Assembly: GCA_021613335.1 (NCBI GenBank)
Contig: JAJTWR010000308.1
Location: forward strand, 103,501-167,500
Origin: Whitmania pigra
Lineage: Eukaryota > Annelida > Clitellata > Hirudinida > Haemopidae
DNA length: 64,000 nucleotides
Direction: 5' to 3'
Shown here: one piece after another, positions 26,925 through 39,710 of the stretch
How the letters are laid out: the number at the start of each line of letters is the position of its first letter
Numbering within the stretch: position 1 is the stretch's first letter
Position numbers and translations under genes: made by a program
Notes under the pieces: model-generated
Seen by the model: the letters and a program-made list of their open reading frames with translations, nothing else
Database searches by the model: none
What the model was told of the DNA's origin: nothing

Positions 26925-28522
26925 TCAAGCATGTTGAACTTCCTTCTCTTCAGCTGCCTTCTTCAGCAGCTCCTCCCTGTCGGGGTTGTGAGCCAAAACG
27001 CTGGCAGTTGCCCTCTTGATCCTACTTCTGACCTTGAACTTTGAGGTCAACTCGGCCGTGGCGCAAACGGCAACGAGCAGCAGGGTCACGACGGCCGCTA
27101 TGGAAATCTTGACCAGGTCACCGTAGAATTCAGCTGACGAAGAAGGAATAAAATTAAATTTAAAAGAAAAAGATAAAGGGTTGTGCTGGGAATGATTAGC
27201 AGATATGAATGTTAATCCATTAATTTGTTGTAAAGTTCTATTTTGTCAGGTAATATTTGTAATACTTAAGGGCATATTCAAAATGATTTGTAAATAATAA
27301 TTAAACCCAAGAACCTGATTTCACTGAATCCCACTTTAATTAAAAACCAACAAAAATAATAATAATAATAATAACAAAAACGATAACAATAATGTCCAAT
27401 CAAAGTAATAATACAATTTTTTCTTTCTGTCTCTTCATCAAATTCTTCCATTGGCATGAGGGTAGGGCTGTACGGCCATTCGCCTGCAAATATGATGATG
27501 ATGATGATGATGATGATGACAATAAGGCAGCATGTGCTACCCCAGAGGTGTTTTATATTGTTGTAAAATAATAAAGCATTGTGTCATTAACAATGCCAAT
27601 ACCATTAGACATGACCATGCAAAATATAGTACGTTCACAGTATAATTTGATAATTTTCTAATACAATGATCATTTTGCAATTTGGTTTGTGATCAAACGA
27701 ATAAACGAGTTAGATCGAGTGATGATTAAAGATTTTGAACCTGTTCTATCTGCTGTGCAAGCATATTCAAAGCTCTTAACTCCTGCATTGTACCTCTTCT
27801 TGACGTCTGGACAGAAGTGCATGTACATGACAAGACAAGTTCGAGTTTCATCATATTTACTGAAAATGTACTCAAAATCATTGCCAAGTTATCAAAATAC
27901 CAGCATCCATTTGCATAAATTGAGATAAGCCATTGCATTCATTCGTTCATCAATTCCTCAAAAATGTTTCATTGCAAACGAGTTATATCAAATGGAATGA
28001 TCAGAGTCTGATAAAACCAGTTTGGGATGTGTAAAATTAATGTTACTCTGAAAATGTTATCGATATTAAATACCTGCATATGTGATCCACCATTGAAAAA
28101 TTCACTTGAGCTAAAATTTCAACGCCTTTGTCATAATATTCCTTGAAAGGTAGAAGACATTTTTCAACCTCTATGGATGTGGTCCTGTCTTCACAGTTGA
28201 TGGTCAAAGGTGAAGCAAGGAAGAAATCTGATAATTGAATTGCAATGTAGGTCGAATTTTGAGTTAGTATGTCAATTGGTGATTGTTTAGGCAATGACAG
28301 AAACTAATTTCTAAGCAATCAGATGCTGATGAGATAAAAAGTATTTATAATTGGTATCATTTAAAACTTTAATCGAAATCAAATAAGTCATTTCAGCACA
28401 TTATTAGAAATATTATATTGGGGTAATAACTAAAATGTTTCAGAATAATGAATAAAAAAAACTCAAAACTGACTTAAAAACAAAATGTGAAATGTGACCA
28501 AGAGAATCATTTCGACACGCAT
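26925..28522 (-). CDS. small cysteine-rich type I membrane protein, four exons
   Basis: Exons 28474-28522, 28074-28227, 27741-27859 and 26925-27133 join in phase to 176 residues. Exon 1 plus the start of exon 2 give a signal peptide (MRVEMILLVTFHILFL...). The ectodomain has six cysteines spaced 11, 28, 9, 7 and 16 residues apart and one NFS glycosylation sequon. A transmembrane helix (ISIAAVVTLLLVAVCATA) follows near residue 115. The cytoplasmic tail of about 45 residues is rich in Lys, Arg and Glu. I do not recognise the protein. The six-cysteine ectodomain is vaguely like DUF19/T20D4.11-like secreted proteins, which is a guess. The third donor (gttcaa) is weak, but the joined frame continues sensibly. 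It is about 0.7 kb downstream of KDM1B on the same strand; no functional link is implied. Confidence 0.75.
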
Positions 28523-29197
28523 TTTCTCCTCATAATGTAATACCAAAAATGTTTTTAAAAAAAACCACTTCGCTTTACGACAACTTCAATACAAAGCATA
28601 GAACCTTGACACTTCTGTTGCCGCAAACAGGATCCCAAAACTATTTATAAATACGTAGGAACTCGAATTAATATATAATTTCAAATTTTTTGTAATACTT
28701 AAACTTTAAAAAACATTAAACCTATTTCTAAACTTTTCAACCTTTCTAAAGTACGCATAAAACATAACCAATAAATTTAATTTCATTTTGTGTATTTACA
28801 TACAGAGAGTATGAAGCATTTATGTCGAACTATAGACCCCCTTTCGGGGAGAGCCTCATTTTCATCTAAACATTTATTTGGAAGTTTGACATGATTCAGC
28901 TTTGCCAACGGGTCTCCCACAATGACACAAGCTTAGCTAGAAACCCTAACTGCTTGAGAAATTTGCCTACCTCAGCCCTTTCAAATCATGATTAATGTGA
29001 TAAATTCTGTGATAAATTCTGGTTAGCATGCCAAGACAAAGACGGTTTTCTTATTTGTAATTGGTGAAAGCTAAAATTAATTTCCGCACAAATTCATAAT
29101 TATTAAACCACTATCTTATCAACATTAACGTGTTGTAAACTGTTCAGATTAAACAAAAGTGTCAGCAATAGAAACAGTTTATGTAACACAATCCCAT
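28523..29197. other. intergenic spacer between KDM1B and the membrane-protein gene
   Basis: 675 bases of AT-rich DNA that should hold the KDM1B 3' UTR and the promoter of the downstream gene. No TATA box or polyadenylation site can be singled out with confidence. Confidence 0.4.
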
Positions 29198-32100
29198 TCA
29201 CAGTGGATCTTGAAGATCCAAGATCCTGTTCGCCTCTCTCAATCCACTAAGGTAGGCTCCACAAACCGTTTGAGGAAACATTCTGTTTGTAGCCTTAAAG
29301 AGAGAATAATCAATAACTTAACTCAATGTTATTTGTAAATTCATAAAACACAAGTAATAAATAACAGAGAAGTAAACAAACCTCTCCAGCAAAGAACAGC
29401 TTGTCACCAACAGGTTCTGCAATGTCGTCGTAAACGTCACCACTGCAACCAATAGGAATAAAACTATAACTTAATCCTGAGAGTTTGTCACTCTGCCATC
29501 TGGTGACCAAATAGCAGACTGGTTCAGGGACATCCTGGAAATCAATGCAAATGGCAAAACAACATTATTTATAAATAACAAAAGAAACATTCAGCCATGT
29601 TCAATTTAATATTTATTAATCTAATAATCAACTTACTATGGTAACCAGTAACTTAAATCTACTATAGCAGTAAATTTAAAAAACCAATTAATGATTTTAT
29701 GTCAAACTCTTAATCAAAGACCACGTGAAATTGATCTTGATTCACTCACCATCATAAAATATTAAAAAAATTAAACACGTAAAAGAAATACCTCCTCGGG
29801 GAATAATTTCTTGAGTGCGTTGAGGCACGACTGAACGATTTCTTCATCGGACAAGGTGGACACCAGGTGAGCGGACGACCCCGTCAGGAAGGTTGTCAGG
29901 ACACCTTCACAACCATCATTGCGATGCTGGGATTCGAGAGATCAAATTATTATTACTATCAGCGTCATTATTAATGTTGATAGTCCATACAGAAGGTGCT
30001 AATGTCTTAAAAATCTTCATTTTAATGACAATAAAATGCTTGCAAAGAGTCCAAAATATTTAAAAATCAGCAGTGAAAGATTTAATAAAGATTTAAGAAG
30101 GACCTGCTTGGGATGGGTGGTGTCGTAAAAGACGACAAAATCTCCTCTCGTCTCAAATGAACTCGGAATGTGACCAAACGAGTCTCCGTTCTTCACCTTG
30201 CTCTCCCAGAATCTTCGTGGAAACTTCAGGCAAACCTGGAAAATATGAATGAAAACAATTTTTAAATAAAAAAATTCAAACATAATGAGCTTTAAATGTT
30301 TTTTTTTTTACCTTTTCGAGAAGACCTTCTCCTAGAGTCTTGATGGCCTCTTGTTTCTTCTCAGGCAGAGGAGGCGAGAACTCTATGACATCCTTCTTAA
30401 GTACGGACAGGGGCACTGCGACGATGACTTGATCGCACGTCAACTGCGCTCCGTTCGACAGAGTCACTGCAACCTTAGGACCCGAGTAGTCGACTTTGAC
30501 AACCTTGAGAGTTGTTGAATGTCATCGGTAATTGTCACGAAGGAAAAGATAAATCACTGAATGGATAATAATCTTAATGATTACCTCATGTCTGAACTTT
30601 GTGTTTAGTTGTCTTGCCAAAATGGCCATGACTTTGGAGAGGCCATCACAGGCTCTGAAAGTTGAGCCGGCGAATTGAGGATATTCCTCATTCTGATCCC
30701 AGTAAAGTGCAGACACCTGATCGAGAGATCCACCGCATGCCTGCTCCATGCAGGCGGTGTGGAAGTTGAAAATGGATTCTTCGCGCTTCATCAAAAGAAA
30801 TGAACAACATATTATAAAGCAGCTTGATTTTAAATTAATTAAATAAGAGAAAGTAATCGCTAATTAATTCATTATGGTGCAAGAATTTCAGTCAAAATCA
30901 ACCTCTGTGAAAGGTATTTTTGATTCTTCCATAAATTCAGCATGAATCTCCTTGAGTTTTTCTGAAAGAAAATGAGCTGAACTACAAAAAGCAGCCTACA
31001 ATCAGCTAAATCAGCTAAATCAAATATATCTAAAACGAAATGAAATTAACTTTAATTAACTCAAACCTGAAAAATACATCCCTTCAAAATGTTTTCCAAT
31101 TGAAATGAATCCAAACAAGGAATGAAATCCTCCCAGCATGATATAAAAATAACGAAAATAATAACCAACGACTCACTCAAAAGGTTGACATCTTGTCTTT
31201 CTCTCCTCTTCCTCCACATGTCCAAGTTGTCGAGCAGCGAGTTGAAGTGGAAGTCCATGTACTGACTCAAAGTGTCCTCCAACACCTGTCCCTTCTCATC
31301 AATCAAGGTGCACAGCTCTGACATCTCAATCAGCTGGATGTTTGCCTGTTAAAAAAAAAGAGTCACTTTAGAAAAAAAGGTACTTTTTATAGTTGAAATC
31401 AATTAGAAAAAAAATAATGCTGAAGGTAGCTAAAAAATAAAAACATGATTTACCTGGTGGCTGAGAAGAGTAATGGGGTTGTTCACACAGCCAGGTACAA
31501 TTTGGGCTCCCTTGGCGATGCACACCCCCATGTTGTGGTCGTCGAGGACTCGCCCACCGACCCTATCTCTGGCCTCCAACAAGGTCACCTGAGATGAAAA
31601 AATAACTTATAACAAACATGTCAGCAACTCATAACTTACAACTGAGCCAGCATTAAAATTATTAACTAATAAACCACTTCAATGTAGTTTTTTATGTGAT
31701 GATATTGTAAATAATAATTTTTATTATAATTAATTATTTAATTGACTGACCTCACAACCCATGTTCTTCAGCTGCTTGGTGGCAGCAAGACCTGCAGCTC
31801 CTGCTCCGATAACGATTACCGAATTCTGAAAAAAATTACTTAATCAGATTTTTGATTATTATTTTGAAACTCAACCATTTGTGTGGCATTCCAGGGGCAC
31901 CTTGTGGTGGTGCGAACTGGGTTAACAACCATTGCTTTTGGTGTTATTTGCAGAAAAGCCACCCCGAGCCGATTTGCATGCCGAAACTTAAGAAACACAT
32001 ATCCCATCCCCCTTTTCTGACAACCACAACTGACATAAGAAGCTCATTTAAGCTACATTAACCTTCAGTTATCTATCAAGCAATGCAGTTTAAAGATGCC

Positions 32101-34862
32101 ATCATTATCATCATCATCATCATCATTGCACGTAGAATACTAATGAAGCAAGATAAGCACCAGCAGATTATTCTCATTACCTTAAACAATGAGGAAGGAC
32201 AGATTTCTTCCAAAGTGCCATCCATGATTCCCGTGTTCACGTAACTCCTCCTGGTGAGGTATCTCAGGATTTTCGGCAGCAGCTCGTAGCAAGCGATCCT
32301 GATGAGGCCACGACAAATCAACTTTTCCAAGCAAATATCTTCGGTCAAAACCATCTGAAAATGACGCGAGATTCTTTTGCAGTCCACTAAAAATGAGCAG
32401 CTTGTTTAATGAATTGTAACCTTAGGATTGAGTGTCCACAGGGCAAGAATGTGGTTGCGGATAGCCAGATAGGTCAATTGTTCTCTTAAAAATAAGCAAT
32501 GAAGAATGGGTCAATTATTTATTACGGGGAAACACTGAATTTCATATTCTGGACAATTAATCAAAAATGTTTTGATGGGGAAAAATATGAATTTAAAATA
32601 AGTTATGAACGTTAACTTGACAACTGAAACACAACAAGTAAAATATGTAATACATAAATTACTAAAATAAAATAAATTAATTAAAAATACAAATTCATGG
32701 TTGTTACAAACTTTGCAAATATTGGAAAGTGATCCATTTCATCCTGACTCATATTGTCTGGTTGAAGAGCAAGAGCGTGCATGTGATGGTCGGGCTGAAG
32801 AAACGGTTGGAGATAGAAAGGGACCGAAGGGACTTCAATCACAAAATAATTGATTAGCAAATTTAAAAAATTAACTTTTTAATGAGTCTAAACGAACAAG
32901 TAAAATCCAGGTCATGTTCATCAAATCATCATCAAGACCTACCTTCAGGATAGGAGATCTCTTTACTTTCTTGGGGAGCTGATATTCCACTCTCTGAAGC
33001 ATCATCCTTTTCTAGAAGTCAATATCCACAATTAAAAAAAAAATAATTGAATTCATTCAACCATTTATGAAATGAGTAAATTCAAAAATGTTCATTTATT
33101 TTTTTACAAGTGAAAGGCACAGTGATCCCAAGGGAAAATAGATCAAAAGCAAAATAATGTAGGAAGAGATTAATTTAAAAAATCTTAAAAATTTAAGTAA
33201 AATTCAAACTCCACTTTTTCTTGGTCGGTGCTTTGAAGGACTGACACAGCTGGCACTCATGCCAACCCCATCTGCATAATAGTTGACAAGGAATGGCTCC
33301 ATGGGGGAGGATATCAAAAGTGCCGGGTACAGCACGGATTCCAGCCACAAGTCCTCCTTGCATAACTCCACAATCTTGAGGCGAAGCAAAAAATAGTTAA
33401 AAGCAAAAACAAACTTAACTTCTGAATGCAAATTTATTAACAGCTTTTAAGTGAAAATTTATTAAGAATTTATTATGAAAGCAAATTTATTAACATTATT
33501 AATTCGGAATGCAAACTTATTAACATTATTTATTCGGAATGCAAATTTCAAAATAACCTCATCTTCTGGATCATCACAGCTCAGATCGCAATCCTAAGCA
33601 TCAAAATAATTAATTTAGTTTTTGAACAAATTATAATAACTTAATAATAATTAATTTAGTTTAAAATGCACTACCAACTTCAAGCAGGTCCGAATCGCAA
33701 GTAAAGTTCGCCACGAAACTTTGAGTTATCTCGGCATCTTTCGACACCATCCTCCACTTGGAACAGTCATTGCATTTCAACCAGAAAGGAAGGTAACTAT
33801 CGACGACAAACATCTTCACATTGGCCTCGGATAATCCATTCGATGACCAAAGACTCTTCCAGCCAATGAACTGGTCATATCCTTCCTAGGTATAAATTCA
33901 AACATTCAATTATTTATTTTGTTCTTTGCAACTCAGCAGAGGACAAAAGCTTCGAATCAAATCAAACGAATAAAAAATCAATTTTTAGACTTAGATCTAA
34001 ATGAGGTTGTAGAGAATATCTTAAAAACAAGTTAAAAGTTAAAAACTAAATTTTAAAAAGTAGCATCCTCCTTGCCTTGTTGCTCCTGTAGAACATGTCA
34101 AAGCAGTCGTTGCAGTAATGTTCCCCGATGGACAAGTGGTACCATCTAGAAGTCCAACCTCCTGTTGCTCCTGGACACCTGGAAATGCATGGCTACTTTG
34201 ATAATTATCCTCAACAGATACAACAGCTAATTACATGAATAATTTCGAATTCAATTTCTCACTTGCTAGAAAGCCCGACACAGCAGACTGGCTTAACATT
34301 TGATTTTGCACAGGTGATCTTCTCACAAAGTCTTGTTTTCTTTCCATCTGCAAACTCCCCAAGGAAAGACAATCCACTGTCTCCCATTGTGTCTTCTCCA
34401 ACTGGATTGATGGAACTCCTTTTTTTTCTTATTTTTCTCATCTGAGGACCATCTTCATCCACATCTCCTCCATCATCCAAAGACATTCTTTTTTCTACTT
34501 TTCTAAAATAATAGAACCACAAGTCAAATAAAAGACACGTTGGATTTGCAAGCATTCCACTTCATTTAGGTTAGAGTTCAAATAGGTTGAACATGATTTG
34601 TAAATATTCTGGAAACTTTGATAAAGAGGGCAGTTCAATTCCAATATATGATACACCAATCCGTAAAAACATTTGGTCATGCCATTTCGGCCAAATTTCG
34701 TTTAACTCTATTTAAGCTTTATACAAAATAGATATTGTCATTCGGGCTTAGTTCATGACATAATGTAACTTACGGCGCGGCAGGATGACCGCTTAAAACA
34801 ATAAAATTTGGATCCCATTTTTTCTGCGTATTTCTTTTAGGTCTTTGTTGATCCGGATTCAT
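29198..34862 (-). CDS. KDM1B: lysine-specific histone demethylase 1B (LSD2), complete, 20 exons
   Basis: FAD-dependent amine oxidase that removes methyl groups from H3K4me1/2 in chromatin. Exons: 34774-34862, 34263-34502, 34076-34178, 33679-33885, 33558-33593, 33215-33374, 32943-33011, 32712-32832, 32421-32484, 32181-32354, 31751-31825, 31454-31588, 31177-31345, 30903-30961, 30585-30785, 30312-30503, 30104-30235, 29792-29926, 29382-29534, 29198-29293; phases agree, giving about 869 residues (human about 822). Order: C4H2C2 finger (TSRWYHLSIGEHYCNDCF), CW finger (CNDCSKWR ... SCDDPEDE), SWIRM (ICRGLIRIACYELLPKILRY), FAD dinucleotide motif (VIVIGAGAAGLAATKQL), LLEARDRVGGRV, oxidase core with the conserved Lys of GEGLLEK, and C-terminal FFAGEATNRMFPQTVCGAYL. 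The exon at 34076-34178 ends in a GC donor. The donor of the exon at 33679-33885 is weak (gttggt) but is the only one restoring the CW frame. No lesion was seen. Confidence 0.96.
31866..31925 (+). repeat. diverged copy of the dispersed repeat, in a KDM1B intron
   Basis: caaccatttgtgtggc followed by ggggcaccttgtggtggtgc and gaactgggtt. It aligns with caaccatttgtatagcgcc, ggggcgctttgtggcggtgc and aagttgggtt of the copy at 57085-57180. It lies in the intron between the KDM1B exons at 32181-32354 and 31751-31825. Confidence 0.5.
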
Positions 34863-36251
34863 TTATATATTGTACAAAGTCCGCAATTAGAAAACAGAGC
34901 GCGTCGGTAATTTTAAAAGTGAGCTGGCTATAAGATTTTGATTTTCGCCCATGTCAATTTGTTATTGTTCAATTAAAATACTATATTTTATGGTAATTTT
35001 AATGAAAAAGAATTGCGTAAACATCCAATTAATTTATAGTGGTTTAGAAAGAACATTGTATTTCATTTTAGCATTCCAAGCATTCTAGTCCGAGTTATAA
35101 ATAATTCTGTTGCTCTGGCCGATGTGATTTTCCGATTGACCGAAGTTTCAGGAATTCACAACATGACAAATCAATGAATATTGATTCGATTGCTCATTTT
35201 TGGGTGGCAAACGGATTTAAACCAATTGATTCGCAATTTAGGCTTATTAAACCACTTGTCAAAAAATGATCAAGTTGAACATTACACAATTTGTTTTAAT
35301 AAATTACTTAAATGTCAAATTCTAAATTGTGAATATATGTCCGAGGTTGCTCACAATAAAATATTGCCATTCTGAAAATTTCAGCAATATTTTTATTTAT
35401 TATATTATTTTTCAATATTTTTATTTATTATATTATATTTCAGTATATTTCAATTTAGGCTTCGTTCGACAAAAGCTTTTTCAAATTTATTAACACTTTT
35501 AATTATATTGATAAATGACAAAACTCGATAACGACATAAAAAGTAGTGTTGTTGAAGACTTGGCATGATGAAATGTTCTTCTTTCAGCATGATGCGATTG
35601 ATTCAGCAATTTTGTCCCATCACTTAAGTAGACAATCTAAGCTGATTCTGGATTTGATAGATAAAGACTTAATAACGCAAAATCGTTTTCTAAGATGAAA
35701 CATTGACATGTTCATTTTATGAGTTAGTTACACCATACTTTAATTAATCAGTCTTAATAAATCTGTAGAATTTGTAATTACTATGCATCAATAATTGTAA
35801 ACGAGGGAGGAATGGTTGAAGACATTACGAAGCTGATAAAGTAATAATCTTTTTAGATAGTCTGATAACGTTCTTGGAAAGAGGGAAATGCGCTTAAGTT
35901 TCCAAATCTCTAATCTCAACATTTATTCGACAATCCTCTTTTTGCCCCATTCTACAAAAAGTCTCTTTGCAATTATTTTTATTCAAAAGTTAATTGGAGT
36001 AACAAACTTAGTCTGGAACATCGCTCGAAGAGTGAATTCATTCTCGCATAAATTGACGTCTGGCAAATAAATCAGAGATTATCTGATGATGATATTAATG
36101 TTAATACCTCCTTATCAGCTAGAACGTTTATAAGACCACTGTTGTGGTATTAACAATAATAGATTTCTTGTTATATTTAAAACAGTTAACGCCTATTAAG
36201 TTTTTGAACAAGCATCTGGCTATCATATTTATATTACAAACTTAAAAAAAT
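34863..36251. other. divergent intergenic region between KDM1B and a Ly6-like gene
   Basis: The two flanking genes are transcribed away from each other, so both promoters should lie here. The DNA is AT-rich without recognisable genes. The last 140 bases before the Ly6 start resemble 37945-38072 in front of the broken Ly6 copy, suggesting duplicated upstream sequence. Confidence 0.45.
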
Positions 36252-37283
36252 ATGAGCATCTTCATTTGCATTTTGTTGGCATTCCTGATTACTCAAGATT
36301 ACTTGGGTAGCTTTGCTTAACTCACTTATAAATCCATCTCCGCCTCTTGTCATTAATTAATTCCACTGCTTTCGTCGCTTCGACTAAGGATATTTCCATA
36401 TTTTCAGGTGATGGCCGAAAATGCTATACTTGCAAGTTTGAATACAGAAAAGGAGGACCAAATTATAACGAGCATTGTGGGTCAACAAGGGATCCAAAAG
36501 CGAGCGCCTTTATTCTTGAATGTGCCACAGAGCCTCCTGGCGTTCCTGTTTGGGATAAATGCACCGTGACATCCTATTTTGGTATACATAAATATTTACA
36601 TATATATGGGTTGCATATAAACAATATCCAATGACTTTAGGCGATTTCAAAATTTTGCAGTGCATCTTTTCCAAGACTTTCAATTAATATTTGTTTCCTA
36701 AAAGTTAAGTACTCTTAAAGTGTAATAATATAATTTGTTATAAATTCAATCCATTTTTATTTTAATAGATATTGATGTCCCATTCAATATAGTATTGCTT
36801 CATTGAAAATAATTAAATACCTCATTTTTGGAACTTTCAGACAGATTCGGCAATGCACGTGTATGTTCGTTGCAATACTGTCAAAACTTTTTCCATCAAT
36901 TTTAATAATGTTTGCAAAAAATACCTTTGATCAATTTTTTCGCTCTTCATCATTCAAGAGCACATTCCATGAAACAGTCTCCAACCAAATATAAAATTTA
37001 AAATTCTTCAAAATTGCAAACAGATTTGTCAAGGAGCACTGTTACTGTTTATCGAGCTTGTGGCCATTCCGCAGCGATGGATGAGGAACCTCACTGCAAA
37101 GAGAAGATCAGAAATAAAACAAAAACTGTTCGTTGTGTTTGCGATTACGATCTTTGCAATGGCTCGGGTCACATCCCACGGTTCATTCTCAACCGCAAAG
37201 CTCCATTGGTCTACAGCAAGGGACACATTTTGGGTCAATTCGCTTTTAATGCGTGGTTCAATAAAAACCTGCTGAAGAATTAG
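36252..37283 (+). CDS. Ly6/uPAR-like three-finger protein, secreted, three exons
   Basis: Exons 36252-36306, 36408-36581 and 37024-37283 join in phase to about 162 residues. Exon 1 encodes a signal peptide (MSIFICILLAFLITQDYLG). The mature part has the Ly6/uPAR cysteine pattern: an opening KCYTC, then single cysteines in NEHCG, LECATEPP and WDKC, then RACG and PHC, and the closing CVCDYDLCNG. This is the CxC-x4-CN signature of the three-finger fold. The C-terminus (LGQFAFNAWFNKNLLKN) is only weakly hydrophobic, so GPI anchoring is doubtful and the protein may be free. Ligand unknown. AATAAA at 37363-37368 is a likely polyadenylation signal. A broken copy and a second gene follow on the same strand, so it belongs to a tandem family. 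Confidence 0.88.
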
Positions 37284-38072
37284 TAGACTGCCTGACTCTT
37301 ATGAAAACATGCACTTGATTGTTTATAATAGAATTATGCTTTAAAATATCGCATTAATTGTCAATAAAACTTTCGATTGTCATCTTGAAGTTTCTTCGAT
37401 TGAAATCGTAATTAAGCCTGTGTTTTAGGTCGAATTGACTTTTAAAAATGATAATTTCTTCAGATAAGCTGGTTCTTGCATCTAATGAGGATTTGGAAAT
37501 TGAAGGAGTAAAACTGAAAGACAAAAATTTATTTTTTGGTTTAAATCAGAGTCTGACATTGAAACCATGAAAGTAATTTCAATGGATGTTAGAACGAGGA
37601 AGCAGGCCATTCGACTTACAAGATTACTGACAAGTGGTTTTACCTCCATTTTGTAAAAGTCGATAATGAAAAATGATCGTTTTCGATAAAATCTCAGTAA
37701 TAAATAAGAAAATCGTTTGTTGACTTTTGAATCACAAAATAATAAAATAAAGTCGTAACGCTGCATGTCCATATCACTGCCCCAAATTTCATTAATATTT
37801 TTGAGAGCTTATATTTACATGCATCTAAATATTATTTGGATTAAAAATATCTCATTGCAAGATAAAGAAAAAGCAATGCTCTCAAATTGATGTCAAGCAA
37901 ATTAGTCAAATTTTATCTAATGTTAAAAGCCGATATTTGAATGACCTTATCAGCTAATAATGCTTAAAATCAGTTTGGCAGCATTAATGTAATAAACCTT
38001 CTGTTATACCTAAAGCAGACAAATCAAGCTAATTATCTGCCAATCATATTTGTATTGAAAGCTGACCAACGT
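37284..38072. other. spacer between the Ly6-like gene and its broken copy
   Basis: Contains the AATAAA at 37363-37368 and, from about 37945, sequence similar to the DNA just upstream of the functional gene, consistent with tandem duplication of promoter plus gene. A 96-residue minus-strand frame at 37482-37772 has no recognisable features. Confidence 0.4.
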
Positions 38073-39710
38073 ATGAACATCAATTATATTTCGTTGGCAT
38101 TGGTTCCCGAGTACTCAAGCTTAAGTTGGTAGTTTGACTAGATGCCGCTGTAAGCACATGCCTAATTATTATTTGCTATTATCATTACTGCTTATTATTA
38201 CTAAGAATACTTCACTACTTAAAGTTGATAATCAAATGTTTCACTCGTGTTTTTGAACAAGGAATAGGAACGAAGTACAACAAGCCATGTTTTACCAGAA
38301 GCAAGATCTTTTCGTGACCGGTAGAGTTGTTGTCTGGAACGCAGTTTTAAGGACGCCGTCATTAGCAATCTCCAGCAGTTGATCTTGCACAGACCTTCTA
38401 GATTCGCCTGGTTTGTTGACAAATGGGTTGCGGATCCATTCCTTACCAGTTCGTGGGTCTTTTGTGGTTGGGAAGTAACGCTCGAACTCTTTTAAAAGCA
38501 AAGACAGGTGATCTGTCACCGACTTGGAAAATGAATACTCAGGTTCAGTCTCGCATAAAATCCCCTCTAATGTTTGAAACATGTCCAAAATGCCTCTGTT
38601 CACGCGCTTTCCCCACAACTCCAGTTTGGCTTTAAATGCAGCTACTTTGTCTGCCAACTTGAAAACAGTTGTCATTTTCCCCTGAAGGGACTGATTGAGT
38701 TCATTGAGCAGGCTGAATATGTCACACAGGTAAGCTAGTTTTGCGACCCATAACTTGTCACCGAAATGTGCTGCCAACGGTGACTTCTTTTCTGAGAGAA
38801 ATCTTTGCAATGGCTCTCGCAATTCAAATACTCTGGTTAGCGATTTGCCTCTGGGTAGCCATCTTATTTCTGTGTGTAAGAGCAGGCATCTGTACTATGC
38901 GTCCATCTCCTCACAAAGCAGCTCAAACAGGTTCGAGTTAAGGGCCTGTGCTTTGATGAGGTTAATAACTTTAAAACGCTAAGAAAGATATGACAGCGGT
39001 TGTTCTCAAGCCCTACAAACTATTTTAATTTTTTTTAATGAAATGGAAATAATTTGTTGTTCCTTGCGCGGCCCGGCACCATTTGATCCACGGCCCGGTA
39101 GCGGTCCGCGGACCGTGGGTTGAGGACCACTGTTCTAAAGAATCTTCTGATGTTCCTGCATGGGATAAATGTTTTGGCATTACAACTTTCGGTCAGGCTA
39201 AAGTTATTCAAATTCCCGTTGAATTTAAAGAAGGAATATTTTGCATACTGGAAAATAATAATTAGTTTGTTTCTAATACGTTTTTTCTGTAATAAATAGA
39301 TCACATTTAAACATTTCTTGCGAGGTAATTCTTAATTTTCAAGTCACATTTTCAAAATATTGAACGTTTTATATCGATGAAAACTATACTAACCTGTGCT
39401 GAACTGTTAGAACTTCGTTTTGGAAAAGGCAACAATATGTTCTTTCTTAATACAAAATCAAACCACAACTAAAATATGATATTTCGCACAGTTTAAAATG
39501 GGCCACATCACTGCCATACGTGGCTGCGGCCATTCTGCCAATACGGGAGAGAACGCACTGCAGACAGTGGTGGGAGAATAAAATCTTAGTTATTCTGTTG
39601 TCAGTGATTACGAACTTTGTAATGGCTTTGTGATAACACTGACACTTTCACGAGAACTCCAAACCATAACGAGGTGGACATTTTGCCAATCATGGATTTC
39701 AATTATTTCT
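38073..39710 (+). pseudogene. broken tandem copy of the Ly6-like gene, interrupted by a hAT relic
   Basis: An exon 1 relic at 38073-38129 (MNINYISLALVPEY) aligns with the signal-peptide exon at 36252 and keeps the upstream sequence and a gtag-type donor. The first half of exon 2 is missing; transposon sequence stands in its place. Exon 2 resumes at about 39132 (SSDVPAWDKC, compare PPGVPVWDKC). Exon 3 is represented at about 39490-39710 (AIRGCGHSAN ... VVSDYELCNG) with an in-frame stop after VVGE and loss of two conserved cysteines. The copy cannot make an intact three-finger protein. Confidence 0.75.
38219..39131 (-). mobile_element. degenerate hAT transposon (ZBED5/SCAND3-like) relic
   Basis: The minus-strand frame at 38292-38985 resembles the central part of hAT transposases of the ZBED5/GTF2IRD2 type. 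Recognisable pieces are LLLHTEIRWLPRGKSLTRVF, KLAYLCDIFSLLNELNQSLQ and GKEWIRNPF. One in-frame TAG lies near 38911 and the frame is lost at 38290. The 5' end shows a typical hAT terminal sequence, cagtggtcctcaacccacgg on the minus strand, ending at 39131. Most of the N-terminal half and the opposite end are missing, so the element is dead. Confidence 0.75.
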
